32,515 nt of DNA from the NCBI GenBank assembly GCA_003156595.1, contig PMHH01000056.1, positions 1 through 32,515 of the forward strand, read 5' to 3'. The number at the start of each line of letters is the position of its first letter. Within the stretch, counting starts at the first letter, position 1. Below are positions 7,216-14,783 of the stretch, piece by piece. The position numbers and the translations under genes were made by a program. The notes under the pieces were generated by a model. It worked only from the letters and a program-made list of their open reading frames with translations, was not told the DNA's origin and did not search any database. The DNA comes from Acidimicrobiaceae bacterium (GTDB lineage Bacteria > Actinomycetota > Acidimicrobiia > Acidimicrobiales > Palsa-688).

Positions 7216-9378
7216 GTGGTAGCGCCCCGCGTAGATTCCTTGGATCAGCCTGCCACGACCGGTGCCCGCCTGGGTTTGGTGGCCACCACCCCGGCGCCGG
7301 CGGACACCGATGGAGACCGGCATTACATCAACCGGGAGCTGTCGACGCTGGACTTCAACAGCCGGGTGCTCGCCCTCGCCGAAAATTACGAGCTACCGCT
7401 TTTGGAGCGGATCAAGTTCCTGGCGATCTTCAGCACCAACATGGACGAGTTCTTCCAGGTCCGGGTGGCCGGCCTCAAGGACCAGGAAGCGGCGGGCATC
7501 TCGGGGACCGCACCGGATGGCCTGTCGGTCTCCGAACAGCTGACGAGGATCCGCGCCGTGGTGGAGTCCCTCTTCGAGCGCCGGCGGGCCGCCTTCCTCG
7601 GCGACGTCATGCCCCGCCTGGCCGAGAACGGTGTCCGGCTCGAGGATTGGGACGCGATTGACGGCGATGACCGCGACTGGGTCAGGAAAGTGTTCGTCGA
7701 GCGGATCTTTCCGGTTCTCACGCCCCTGGCCGTGGACCCCGGTCATCCTTTTCCCTACATCTCCAACCTGTCGCTCAACTTGGCGGTGATCGTCCGTGAT
7801 CCCGTCGGCGGCGAGCGGAGATTCGCCCGGGTCAAGGTCCCGCCCGTGCTGCCCGGGCTGCTGGCCATGCCGGACGGGAAGCGCTTTATCCTGCTGGAGC
7901 AGGTGATCGCCGCCCATCTCGGGGCGTTGTTCCCTGGCATGGACATCGAGAGCTACCACCCGTTCCGGGTCACTCGCAACGCCGACCTGACCCTCGAGGA
8001 GGAGGAGGCCGACGACCTGCTCGAGGCGGTCGAGATGGAGTTGCGCCGGCGCCGGTTCGGTCGGGCCGTGCGCCTCGAAGTCGACGTCTCGATCACCGAC
8101 GAGGTGCGCACCCTCTTGACCAGGGAGCTCGACCTCCAACCCGAGGATGTCTACGACGTCGCCGGTCCGCTCGATCTGACGGCCCTGTGGGTCGTCTACA
8201 ACCTGGACCGCCCCGAGCTGAAGGAGGAGCCGTTCGTCCCGGTCACGCCGGCCCGGCTGACGAGCGTCGAAGGCGAGGCCATGGACGTGTTCTCGGCGAT
8301 CCGTCAGGGCGACATCCTGGTCCAACATCCCTATGAGAGCTTCGCCGAGTCGGTCGAGGCCTTCATCACCCAGGCGTCGCGGGACCCGAACGTCCTCGCT
8401 ATCAAGCAGACCCTCTACCGCACGTCCGGCGACAGCCCCATCGTCCGGGCCCTCATCCGGGCGGCGGAGCGGGGCAAGCAGGTGGCCGCGCTGGTCGAGC
8501 TGAAGGCCCGAGGGGACGAGGCCGCCAACATCGGGTTTGCTCGGGCCCTGGAGCAGGCGGGGGTGCATGTAGTCTACGGCCTGGTCGGTCTGAAGACTCA
8601 CTCCAAGACGGCGTTGGTGGTGCGTCAGGAGGGCGACGGCATCCGCCGGTACTGCCACATCGGTACGGGCAACTACAACTCCAGCACCGCCCGCATCTAC
8701 GAGGACGTCGGGATCCTGACCGCTTCGCCCGAGCTGGGGGCCGACCTCACCGACCTGTTCAACTACCTCACCGGGTACAGCCGGCGCGTCGAGTACCGCC
8801 GGCTGGTGGTTGCCCCCGCGACGCTGCGGCCCCGGATGCTCGAGCTGATCCAGCGGGAGGTGGAGCTGGGGGAGCAGGGTCGTATAATCTGGAAGGTCAA
8901 CAACGTGGTCGACCGGGCCATTATCGACGCCCTCTACCGCGCCTCGCAGGCCGGGGTGCGGATCGATCTGGTGGTGCGGGCCATCTGTTGCCTGCGCCCG
9001 GAGGTGCCGGGGCTCTCTGACAACATCCGGGTGCGCAGCATCGTGAGCCGGTGGCTCGAACATTCGCGGATCTACTACTTCGGGGCCGGCGGCGAGTACT
9101 TCATCGGTTCCGCCGACATGATGGAACGCAACCTGGATCGGCGGGTGGAGGCCGTTGCTCCGATCGAGGCTCAGGAGATGCAGGGCCGCCTGCGCGAGAT
9201 CCTCGACCTCGACCTGGCCGACGACACCCGGGCGTGGCAGCTCGCCAGCGACGGGACCTGGCACAAAGTGCCAACGGTGGCCGGCATCAACGCTCAACAT
9301 GTCCTTCAGGAGCTGGCTATCGCCCGTTCTCGGCGCCGGCGGGAGCCCGAAGTGCTGCACGGCACTCCACCAGGGTGA
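7216..9378 (+). CDS. ppk: Polyphosphate kinase 1
   Basis: 720 aa. Reversibly transfers the gamma-phosphate of ATP to polyphosphate, the cell's phosphate and energy store. The N-terminal domain starts with YINRELSTLDFNSRVL, followed by the head domain and two C-terminal phospholipase-D-like domains. H462 in LKTHSK is the autophosphorylated histidine position, and H616 in LEHSRIYYFG is the second conserved histidine. Other signatures are NLDRPELKEEPF, HIGTGNYNSSTARIYEDVG and MERNLDRRVE. Full length for the family. GTG start at 7216, probably leaderless. Its stop overlaps the Nudix start (GTGA), so the two are coupled. ppk beside a MutT1-like gene is also the order in mycobacteria. Confidence 0.96.
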   Translation: MVAPRVDSLDQPATTGARLGLVATTPAPADTDGDRHYINRELSTLDFNSRVLALAENYELPLLERIKFLAIFSTNMDEFFQVRVAGLKDQEAAGISGTAPDGLSVSEQLTRIRAVVESLFERRRAAFLGDVMPRLAENGVRLEDWDAIDGDDRDWVRKVFVERIFPVLTPLAVDPGHPFPYISNLSLNLAVIVRDPVGGERRFARVKVPPVLPGLLAMPDGKRFILLEQVIAAHLGALFPGMDIESYHPFRVTRNADLTLEEEEADDLLEAVEMELRRRRFGRAVRLEVDVSITDEVRTLLTRELDLQPEDVYDVAGPLDLTALWVVYNLDRPELKEEPFVPVTPARLTSVEGEAMDVFSAIRQGDILVQHPYESFAESVEAFITQASRDPNVLAIKQTLYRTSGDSPIVRALIRAAERGKQVAALVELKARGDEAANIGFARALEQAGVHVVYGLVGLKTHSKTALVVRQEGDGIRRYCHIGTGNYNSSTARIYEDVGILTASPELGADLTDLFNYLTGYSRRVEYRRLVVAPATLRPRMLELIQREVELGEQGRIIWKVNNVVDRAIIDALYRASQAGVRIDLVVRAICCLRPEVPGLSDNIRVRSIVSRWLEHSRIYYFGAGGEYFIGSADMMERNLDRRVEAVAPIEAQEMQGRLREILDLDLADDTRAWQLASDGTWHKVPTVAGINAQHVLQELAIARSRRRREPEVLHGTPPG

Positions 9379-9806
9379 GCGCCGACCCTTCCACCGCCGA
9401 CATGGTTCGGGCTGCCGGCGGGGTGGTCTGGCGCCGAGCCCACGACGGCGCCATGGAGGTGGTCCTCGTCCACCGACCCCGTTACGACGATTGGAGCCTG
9501 CCGAAGGGCAAGGTGGATCCCGGCGAAACCGACGAACAGGCCGCGCTACGCGAGGTGCGGGAGGAAGCGAGCATCAACGCCGACCTCGGAGCCGAGCTAC
9601 CTACGACGACCTATCTCGACCGTAGCGGCAAGCACAAACGGGTCCGCTACTGGGCGATGACCGCCGCCGGCGGCGACCCGGCCGGCGACAACGAGGTCGA
9701 CCAGGCCGCCTGGGTCCCTCTGGACGAGGCGCGTTCTCGGCTCTCCTATGAGCGGGACGTGGCGGTCCTGGACGCTCTGGCGGACGCGGCCGGCGGGAGT
9801 GCGTAG
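9375..9806 (+). CDS. Nudix hydrolase (MutT1 N-domain-like)
   Basis: 143 aa. Hydrolyses nucleoside diphosphates linked to another group; in MutT1 the substrates include 8-oxo-dGTP and diadenosine polyphosphates. The Nudix box runs from G45 to I67 with E51, R59, E60, E63 and E64 in the canonical spacing (GX5EX7REUXEEXGU); the glycine at position 66 is serine. The opening AAGGVVWRR and VHRPRYDDWSLPKGK are typical of the MutT1/diadenosine-polyphosphate type. GTG start overlaps the ppk stop. In mycobacterial MutT1 a histidine-phosphatase domain follows in the same chain; here the protein ends after the Nudix domain, and a matching phosphatase is encoded at 11349, beyond a sortase gene. Confidence 0.92.
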   Translation: MSADPSTADMVRAAGGVVWRRAHDGAMEVVLVHRPRYDDWSLPKGKVDPGETDEQAALREVREEASINADLGAELPTTTYLDRSGKHKRVRYWAMTAAGGDPAGDNEVDQAAWVPLDEARSRLSYERDVAVLDALADAAGGSA

Positions 9807-9853
9807 AGCCCGACCTGGCGCAGAGTTGGCCAGGTAGGCCGAGGGGACACGGT

Positions 9854-9898
9854 CTGACGCAGAGCTGCCCCAAGGGAACGAGGGCAGCTCTGCGTCAG
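9854..9898. repeat. Perfect 17-bp inverted repeat, 11-nt loop, after the Nudix gene
   Basis: Arms at 9854-9870 (CTGACGCAGAGCTGCCC) and 9882-9898 are exact reverse complements around an 11-nt loop. It begins 47 bases after the Nudix stop, with no T-tract. It is probably a 3'-end hairpin that terminates or stabilises the ppk-Nudix transcript. Confidence 0.75.
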
Positions 9899-9983
9899 CC
9901 CGGGCCCCCTTCCCTCTTCGACCGAGGCGCCGACACGAAGGCGGCCGCTTGGGCGCCATCTGCCCGCGCGGGCGCGATCTACC

Positions 9984-10058
9984 GACTTGGGTGCGGTTGC
10001 TGTACTTGGGTGCGGTTGGCCGAGTTGGGTGCGGTTGGCCCACTTGGGTGGGCTGAGC
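9984..10058. repeat. Four tandem copies of a ~19-bp unit (ACTTGGGTGCGGTTGGC)
   Basis: Units begin near 9984, 10001, 10021 and 10040, each containing (A/G)(C/G)TTGGGTG followed in three of four by CGGTTG. The units touch each other, so this is a tandem repeat and not a repeat-spacer array. Inverted copies lie at about 10080-10089 and 10094-10109. Confidence 0.7.
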
Positions 10059-10109
10059 CATCGAATCGAGGGCCAGGAACACCCAAGTCGGCGAACCGCA
10101 CCCAACTCG
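10021..10109. repeat. Long imperfect palindrome built from the 19-bp units
   Basis: 10021-10036 pairs perfectly with 10094-10109 (16 bp, CGAGTTGGGTGCGGTT with its complement). Inside it, 10041-10050 pairs with 10080-10089 over 9 of 10 bases. The loop between the inner arms is about 29 nt. The arms are made of the same unit repeated in direct orientation upstream. Confidence 0.7.
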
Positions 10110-10180
10110 CGCGCTACCCACGCGTCCACGTCTTTTTTCGAGCGGGTGGCCACCGGGCCTGGGAGATGAAAGGGACAGGT

Positions 10181-10225
10181 GCAGTGGGTTGCTGGTGTCG
10201 TCCATTCGCACCAGCAACCCACTGC
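10181..10225. repeat. Perfect 17-bp inverted repeat, 11-nt loop, after the sortase gene
   Basis: Arms at 10181-10197 (GCAGTGGGTTGCTGGTG) and 10209-10225 are exact reverse complements with an 11-nt loop. It lies 42 bases beyond the sortase stop on the minus strand. It has the same geometry as the hairpin after the Nudix gene but an unrelated sequence; there is no strong T-tract. Confidence 0.75.
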
Positions 10226-10267
10226 CGCTGGACCCGTCACGACGTCGGAGGGAGGCTCTCCAGCGCG

Positions 10268-11245
10268 TCAGATGTTCTGGGGCAGGAGCCGGACAACGTT
10301 CTCGAAGCAGAACCACAACGGGACCAGGCACACCCCGATGCCGGCGACGTAGGCGGCGAGCCGGGCCCACCGCCTCTTGCGGTTGATCAGGATTCGCACC
10401 CCGACCCACAGCAGCGCCACCAAGGCGCCGTAGGCGATGGCCGGTGGCCAGGCGGCCCGATTGCCGCTGCCGAGGTTGTCGACGGCAGCGGCGACCGGGG
10501 CCACGTTGGCTGGGTGGGTGACGGGCAACGGCGGCCGGCCCGTCAGGCGGGCCACGACGACCAACCGAGATGTGGCCGAGAAGCGCGGGTTGCAGGTCGT
10601 CAGGGTCAGCTCCGGGAACGGCGTGTTGTCGAGGACGGCCGTGTCGCTCGGGCTGACGACCTTGGGCGGCTCCGACACCTTGTAGGTGAACGTCATCCCC
10701 GCGGTGTCGGTGAGATAGATAGGGTCGCCCACGGACAGCTCGTTGAGATCGAAGAAGGGGGCCCCGTAGGTGGTGCGGTGCCCGGCGATGGCGGCGTTAC
10801 CGTCCTGGCCGGGCAGAGGGGTCTGGGGGTAGTGGCCGGGACCCTGTTGCAGGTCTTGTTCGGCGACGCCCTGCACCACGTACTTGTCGAGCTTGATCCT
10901 TGGGATCACCATGTGGTCGATGGCCCCACTGAGAGCCGGGCTCTGACTGCTCTGATTGCCAGTCCCGGCGGTACCGACCGTGGGGTTGTCCCCGCTGCTG
11001 GCGACCACCGCGGCCTCGAAGCCCCGCTTCAGGGTCGCCTGGCTGTGCCGCTCGGCGAAGCCCGTGCCCCAGAGCTGGTAGCCGACGAACAGCAGGATGA
11101 TCACGCCGATGGTGATGAGGGCGAGGCCCAGCTCGCGGATGCCGCGCCGGACGGGGCCGAGGGGCGGCCGGTAGGCGCGACCCGGCTCCACCGATCCTTT
11201 TGATCCTTCTGCCGCCGGGGCTACCTCGGCGGTGGGGGAGGCCAT
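10268..11245 (-). CDS. Class E-type sortase with extra C-terminal membrane helices
   Basis: 325 aa. Sortases cut sorting signals on secreted proteins and join them to the cell wall or pili. An N-terminal membrane helix (about residues 38-57, GLALITIGVIILLFVGYQLW) is followed by the extracellular sortase barrel. The catalytic residues are H156 in AGHRTTYG, C218 in LTLTTCNP and R227 in FSATSRL; the TLTTCNPRFSA stretch is typical of actinobacterial class E. Unusually, two more hydrophobic segments follow at the C-terminus (WPPAIAYGALVALLWVGVRIL and RLAAYVAGIGVCLVPLWF). Start: the ATG at 11245 sits 6 bases after TAGCCT on the minus strand, so I prefer it to the GTG two codons upstream. No LPxTG or LAxTG substrate is in the window. 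Confidence 0.9.
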   Translation of the reverse strand: MASPTAEVAPAAEGSKGSVEPGRAYRPPLGPVRRGIRELGLALITIGVIILLFVGYQLWGTGFAERHSQATLKRGFEAAVVASSGDNPTVGTAGTGNQSSQSPALSGAIDHMVIPRIKLDKYVVQGVAEQDLQQGPGHYPQTPLPGQDGNAAIAGHRTTYGAPFFDLNELSVGDPIYLTDTAGMTFTYKVSEPPKVVSPSDTAVLDNTPFPELTLTTCNPRFSATSRLVVVARLTGRPPLPVTHPANVAPVAAAVDNLGSGNRAAWPPAIAYGALVALLWVGVRILINRKRRWARLAAYVAGIGVCLVPLWFCFENVVRLLPQNI

Positions 11246-11251
11246 GGACAC

Positions 11252-11257
11252 AGGCTA
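11252..11257 (-). promoter_or_regulatory. Putative -10 box (TAGCCT), leaderless start of the sortase gene
   Basis: On the minus strand TAGCCT ends 6 bases before the ATG at 11245, again with no ribosome site. It decides between the two nearby start codons. Confidence 0.45.
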
Positions 11258-11348
11258 ATTGGCCCGGCCTGGCGCGAAGCCGCGGGCTTCCGGGCGGGTC
11301 GGGAGGTCCGGAGTGCCGCGGGGCCGGCGATCCTGTCAGACTGGCGCG

Positions 11349-11816
11349 GTGCCCGTGCTTTTGATTCGCCACGCCCATGCCGGGTCGCGGCGAGATTCTC
11401 ATGTTCCGGACCGGGCCCGGCGCCTGTCCGCAAAGGGGCTCAAGCAGGCCCAGAGCCTGGTGGCGACCCTGGAGGGTTTCGCTCCTCAGCGGATCGTGTC
11501 GAGTCCAGCCGTGAGGTGCCTCGAGACCGTTGCGCCTCTCGCCAAAGCCTTTCAAGTGAAAGTGGAGGGGGACGAGGTTCTCGCTGAGGGCTCGGGGTTG
11601 TCGGCCCTGACCTTGGTGCGCAGGGTGGCCAACGAGAAGATCGCGCTTTGTACCCACGGCGACGTCATCCCCGAGATCCTGGTCGCACTTGCCGACGAGG
11701 ATCACCTCGACCTGGGGTCGAGTCCCAGGCAGGCCAAAGGATCGGTGTGGGTGCTCGAGGCGGAGGAGAATCGTTTCGTGAAAGCCTTCTACCTGCCACC
11801 CGCTGACGGTCGTTGA
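11349..11816 (+). CDS. SixA-type histidine phosphatase (MutT1 C-domain-like)
   Basis: 155 aa, cytosolic, histidine phosphatase superfamily. The catalytic motif LIRHAHAGSR (R7, H8) lies at the very N-terminus; R56 in SSPAVRC and H103 in CTHGDVIPEIL complete the active site. The patterns HAHAGSR, RRLSAKGLKQAQ and the late CTHG.VIPE resemble the phosphatase domain of mycobacterial MutT1 more than E. coli SixA. In MutT1 that domain follows a Nudix domain, and a Nudix gene lies 1.5 kb upstream. GTG start at 11349; CAGACT 6 bases ahead is a weak leaderless box. It is followed 7 bp later by rrf2, so the two may be co-transcribed. Confidence 0.88.
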   Translation: MPVLLIRHAHAGSRRDSHVPDRARRLSAKGLKQAQSLVATLEGFAPQRIVSSPAVRCLETVAPLAKAFQVKVEGDEVLAEGSGLSALTLVRRVANEKIALCTHGDVIPEILVALADEDHLDLGSSPRQAKGSVWVLEAEENRFVKAFYLPPADGR

Positions 11817-11823
11817 CTGCCCG

Positions 11824-12279
11824 GTGCAGATCTCGGCCAAAGCCGACTACGCGGTCCGAGCGCTGACAGAGCTGGCCGCGCAGGGTGGAGGGCCGGTCAA
11901 AGGAGAGCGCTTGGCCGCGGCCCAGCAGATCCCGCCGAAGTTTCTCGAGGCCATCCTGGCTCAGCTTCGGCAGGCAGGTCTGCTCTTGAGCCGGCGGGGC
12001 GCAGAGGGCGGCTACTGGCTGGCCCGGCCGCCCAGTGAGATCAGCATCGCCGATGTCATCCGAGCCGCCGACGGGCCTCTTGCCAGCGTCAGGGGTCAAC
12101 GACCCGAGACGGTTTCCTACGACGGTGCGGCCCGCCGGCTCACCGAGGTGTGGGTGGCCCTTCGGGCCAGCCTCCGAACCGTTCTGGAGGTGGTGACGAT
12201 CCAGGACCTTCTCGACGGGAGTCTCCCCCCGCAAGTTCGGGCCCTCGCGGCCGACCCCTCCGCTCGGATGACCCGTTAG
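11824..12279 (+). CDS. Rrf2-family transcriptional regulator
   Basis: 151 aa. Rrf2 proteins are winged-helix repressors (IscR, NsrR, CymR, RirA). The start MQISAKADYAVRALTELA is typical of the first helix. Residues around 28-57 (KGERLAAAQQIPPKFLEAILAQLRQAGLL) form the recognition helix region, and SRRGAEGGYWLARPP is the wing. It has no cysteine at all, so it cannot bind the 2Fe-2S or 4Fe-4S cluster of IscR or NsrR; it may respond to a metabolite as CymR does. GTG start directly before the motif. Its targets are unknown; pstS follows but is better explained by a PHO box. Confidence 0.88.
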   Translation: MQISAKADYAVRALTELAAQGGGPVKGERLAAAQQIPPKFLEAILAQLRQAGLLLSRRGAEGGYWLARPPSEISIADVIRAADGPLASVRGQRPETVSYDGAARRLTEVWVALRASLRTVLEVVTIQDLLDGSLPPQVRALAADPSARMTR

Positions 12280-12330
12280 AGCTGGCGGCCACTGGGCCAT
12301 GTCCGCAGTGGTGGCGCTTCTTTGGTTGGT

Positions 12331-12348
12331 GTTCGCTTTGTGTTCACT
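12331..12348 (+). promoter_or_regulatory. PHO box (PhoP/RegX3-type operator) upstream of pstS
   Basis: GTTCGCT at 12331 and GTTCACT at 12342 are direct repeats 11 bp apart, as in the GTTCAC-type repeats bound by actinobacterial PhoP/RegX3. A further TTCACCT lies at 12365, 22 bp after the second half-site's TTC. The matching operator upstream of the kinase-regulator pair strengthens the call. Confidence 0.75.
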
Positions 12349-12377
12349 TCTGCGCCACTACCTCTTCACCTCACGAC

Positions 12378-12396
12378 CCTAGGGTTCCGGGCGTCC
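12378..12396 (+). promoter_or_regulatory. Core promoter element of pstSCAB (CCTAGGGTTC region)
   Basis: TAGGGT at 12380-12385 is a likely -10 box, starting 38 bp after the start of the second PHO half-site. The 19 bases 12378-12396 match 17426-17444 at 16 of 19 positions, in the same register relative to that PHO box. Transcription from here would give a 5' leader of about 130 bases before pstS. Confidence 0.6.
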
Positions 12397-12523
12397 GCTC
12401 AGACAAGCAGACAAACGGCATCCCGCTACCGAGACACCAGTTGGGTCGGCCGCCCAGAGTGGCGGGGACGGAGCATCGTGGCCATAACGACAGTCTCTGA
12501 CTGATGATCCCGAAAGGTGACCC

Positions 12524-13651
12524 TTGAAACGCCTGATCCCCTTTGCTGTCCTCGCATCGTTGGCTGTGGTGGCGTGTGGCAGTTCGTCGAAGTCGTCGTC
12601 GACTCCTCCCAGCACCGCGGTGACGCCGACGACGGCGAGCGCCACTGCCCTCAACATCGGCAACCCGACCACCCCGGTGAGCCTCAACGAGGACGGGTCG
12701 AGCCTGCTGTATCCGTTCCTCCTGGAGCTGGTTGGCCCGCTGCACACCGCGTATCCGAACATCACGTTGGCGACGGCCGCCGGCGGTTCCGGCAAGGGCA
12801 TCAGCGACGCCGAAGTCGGCAATGTGCAGATGGGCGGGTCAGACGCCTACCTGAGCCCCGGTGACATGACGAAGTACCCAGGGTTGGAAAACGTGCCGAT
12901 CGCGATCTCCTCGCAGGCGATCAACTACAACCTGCCCGGGGTGACGAACCTCAAGCTGAGCGGAAACGTCATCGCCCAGATCTATCAGGGCACGATCACC
13001 TCGTGGAACGCTCCGGCCATCGCCGCCCTCAACCCGGGGGTGACCCTCCCGGCGATGAAGATCGTGCCGGTCCGCCGGGTGGACAGCTCGGGCGACACGT
13101 TTATCTTCACCAGCTTCCTCTCGGCCACCAATACCACCTGGGCGAGCGGGCCATCCTTCGACACCACCGTGCCCTGGCCGCCCGTGTCCAATGAGCTGAG
13201 CGCCGACGGCAATCCGGGCATGGTGCAGACCTGCCATACCACTCCGGGCTGCATCGCCTATGTCGGCATCAGCGAAGAAAGCGCGGCTCTGGCAGCCGGC
13301 CTTGGTGAGGCCGAGTTGCAGAACGAGGCCATGAACTTCGTCCTGCCGAGCGCCACCACGATCGAGTCCGCGGTCGCCGCCGGCGTGGGCAGCGTGCCGG
13401 CCAACCTGGCCGCACCCCTCATCTACGAGCCGGGCGCCCAGTCCTACCCGATCGTCAACTTCGAGTACCTCGTCGTCAAGGATACGCAGTCCAGCGCAGC
13501 CGTAGCTCAGGCCATCCGCACCTTCCTGGTGTGGGCCAGTTCTCCCACTGGGGGCAGCACTCCGAGCTACCTCGCGGCAAAGGACTTCGAGGCCCTGCCG
13601 ACCTCCGTGGTGGCCAAGGCGGACGCCGTGATCACCAAGATCAGCGGCTGA
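12524..13651 (+). CDS. pstS: Phosphate ABC transporter substrate-binding lipoprotein
   Basis: 375 aa. Captures inorganic phosphate outside the membrane for PstCA. Lipoprotein signal: basic MKRL, hydrophobic core, lipobox VVAC with C18 as the lipidated residue, then a Ser/Thr/Lys-rich linker. Phosphate-binding patches are the segments around GSSLLYP, AGGSGKGI and RRVDSSGDTFIF (Ser, Arg and Asp ligands). The start is TTG at 12524, chosen because AAAGGTGA lies 5 bases ahead and the signal peptide begins there. First gene of pstSCAB, with 22 bp to pstC. Expected to be induced by low phosphate through the PHO box. Confidence 0.95.
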   Translation: MKRLIPFAVLASLAVVACGSSSKSSSTPPSTAVTPTTASATALNIGNPTTPVSLNEDGSSLLYPFLLELVGPLHTAYPNITLATAAGGSGKGISDAEVGNVQMGGSDAYLSPGDMTKYPGLENVPIAISSQAINYNLPGVTNLKLSGNVIAQIYQGTITSWNAPAIAALNPGVTLPAMKIVPVRRVDSSGDTFIFTSFLSATNTTWASGPSFDTTVPWPPVSNELSADGNPGMVQTCHTTPGCIAYVGISEESAALAAGLGEAELQNEAMNFVLPSATTIESAVAAGVGSVPANLAAPLIYEPGAQSYPIVNFEYLVVKDTQSSAAVAQAIRTFLVWASSPTGGSTPSYLAAKDFEALPTSVVAKADAVITKISG

Positions 13652-13673
13652 CCGGCGCACCCAGAACCTCCGC

Positions 13674-14768
13674 ATGTCTGTCGCCGTCGACCGTCGTCCA
13701 GACCCGGCAAGCGCCCCTCGCCTGCCGGGTCGGGCGCGCCGCCTGGTCCGGGCTCACCGGGCCCGCCGCCGGGCCCGACTCTCCGAGCTGACCCGTCCGG
13801 ATCGGGTGGTCCGCGGCGTCCTTCTCGTCGCGGCCATCATTCCCACGTTCGCGCTGGCGTTCCTCGCCTATCAGATGCTCAAGTACGCTTACCCGGCGAT
13901 CGTGTTCAACGGGTGGCACGTCTTCACCACCAAGTTCAGTCTCGGCAACCAGTACTCCACCGCTGTGCAGGTGCGCCACGGCTACAAAGCCCCTAAAGGG
14001 GCGGTATACGGGATCCTCCCGCTCCTGTTCGGGACGCTGATCTCCTCGCTGATCGCCCTCTTCTTCGCGGTGCCGATCTCCGTCGCCGGTGCCATTCTGT
14101 TGGTCGAGCGGCTGCCGGTCCGGGTGCAGGGTTTCCTCGGCATCTTCCTCGAGCTGCTCGCCGGCATCCCGAGCGTGATCTTCGGCCTCTGGGGCATCTA
14201 CACGTTCGGGCCGTTCCTGTCGCGCACCGTCTACCGCTGGATCGCGGACCTCCACATCCCCTGGTTGCGAGGCCCTACCGGTGCGGGTGAAGGTTTGCTC
14301 ACCGCCTCGCTGGTGCTGGCAGTCATGATCATCCCGATCATCGCTTCGATCACCCGGGAGCTGGTCCGGTCGGTCCCGCCGCTTGCCAAGGAGGGGGCGG
14401 TGGCGCTAGGCCTGACTCCGTCAGAAACCGTTCGTTTCGTCGTCATCCCCTACATCAAGACCGGCGTGATCGCGGCCTCCATCCTGGGCTGGGCCCGGGC
14501 GCTGGGCGAGACGATCGCCGTGCTGATCATCAGCGGCGACCTGCTCGGCGCCTACCCGCACAGCATTTTTGACCCCTTCTCCACTATTGCGACCACGATC
14601 GCCAGCGAGCTCGACAGCGCCTTGACCGACTCGACCGGCATGGCTGTCCACGCCTTGGCCGAGTTCGGACTCGTCCTTCTGGTCGTGACCCTCCTCACCA
14701 ACCTGGGTGGCCGCCTGCTCACCCGCCGCTTCTCCGCTGCCGGCCTTCCCGTCGGCCGCGGTGTGTAG
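13674..14768 (+). CDS. pstC: Phosphate ABC transporter permease
   Basis: 364 aa integral membrane protein, one half of the Pst channel. A basic cytoplasmic N-terminus of about 45 residues precedes the first helix (GVLLVAAIIPTFALAFLAYQML). Further helices are at ILPLLFGTLISSLIALFFAVPI, FLGIFLELLAGIPSVIFGLWGI, LLTASLVLAVMIIPIIASI, IAASILGWARALGETIAVLII and a last one near the end (FGLVLLVVTLL). The ABC-coupling (EAA) loop is ELVRSVPPLAKEGAVALGLTPSETVRFVVIPY in two adjoining pieces. Start ATG at 13674. It ends in TAG at 14766-14768, in the same reading frame as pstA. Confidence 0.95.
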   Translation: MSVAVDRRPDPASAPRLPGRARRLVRAHRARRRARLSELTRPDRVVRGVLLVAAIIPTFALAFLAYQMLKYAYPAIVFNGWHVFTTKFSLGNQYSTAVQVRHGYKAPKGAVYGILPLLFGTLISSLIALFFAVPISVAGAILLVERLPVRVQGFLGIFLELLAGIPSVIFGLWGIYTFGPFLSRTVYRWIADLHIPWLRGPTGAGEGLLTASLVLAVMIIPIIASITRELVRSVPPLAKEGAVALGLTPSETVRFVVIPYIKTGVIAASILGWARALGETIAVLIISGDLLGAYPHSIFDPFSTIATTIASELDSALTDSTGMAVHALAEFGLVLLVVTLLTNLGGRLLTRRFSAAGLPVGRGV

Positions 14769-14783
14769 GAAACGAGGCGCGCC

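Larger units (their letters stand above)
9807..10267. other. 461-bp non-coding block rich in inverted and direct repeats
   Basis: This stretch lies between the convergent Nudix and sortase genes. I find no credible gene, RNA gene or transposon in it. It holds two perfect 17-bp-stem hairpins (9854-9898 and 10181-10225), four direct copies of a roughly 19-bp unit (9984-10058) and inverted copies that make a long imperfect palindrome (10021-10109). A smaller hairpin (CCTGGC with GCCAGG around GCAGAGTTG) at 9815-9835 shares a GCAGAG core with the next one. Confidence 0.7.

Noticed and set aside
7393-9360. 655-residue minus-strand open frame opposite ppk, and a similar 486-residue one opposite leuA (5278-6738)
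   Set aside because: They are mirror frames caused by high GC at third codon positions; the translations are His/Asp/Gly-rich and match no family, while the plus strand encodes clear enzymes.
9984-10109. Possible CRISPR array
   Set aside because: The units touch each other without unique spacers, are only about 19 bp, and occur in both orientations. No cas gene is nearby.
10132-10138. T-run near 10132-10138 as an intrinsic terminator
   Set aside because: The nearest stem ends 22 bases earlier, too far for an intrinsic terminator.
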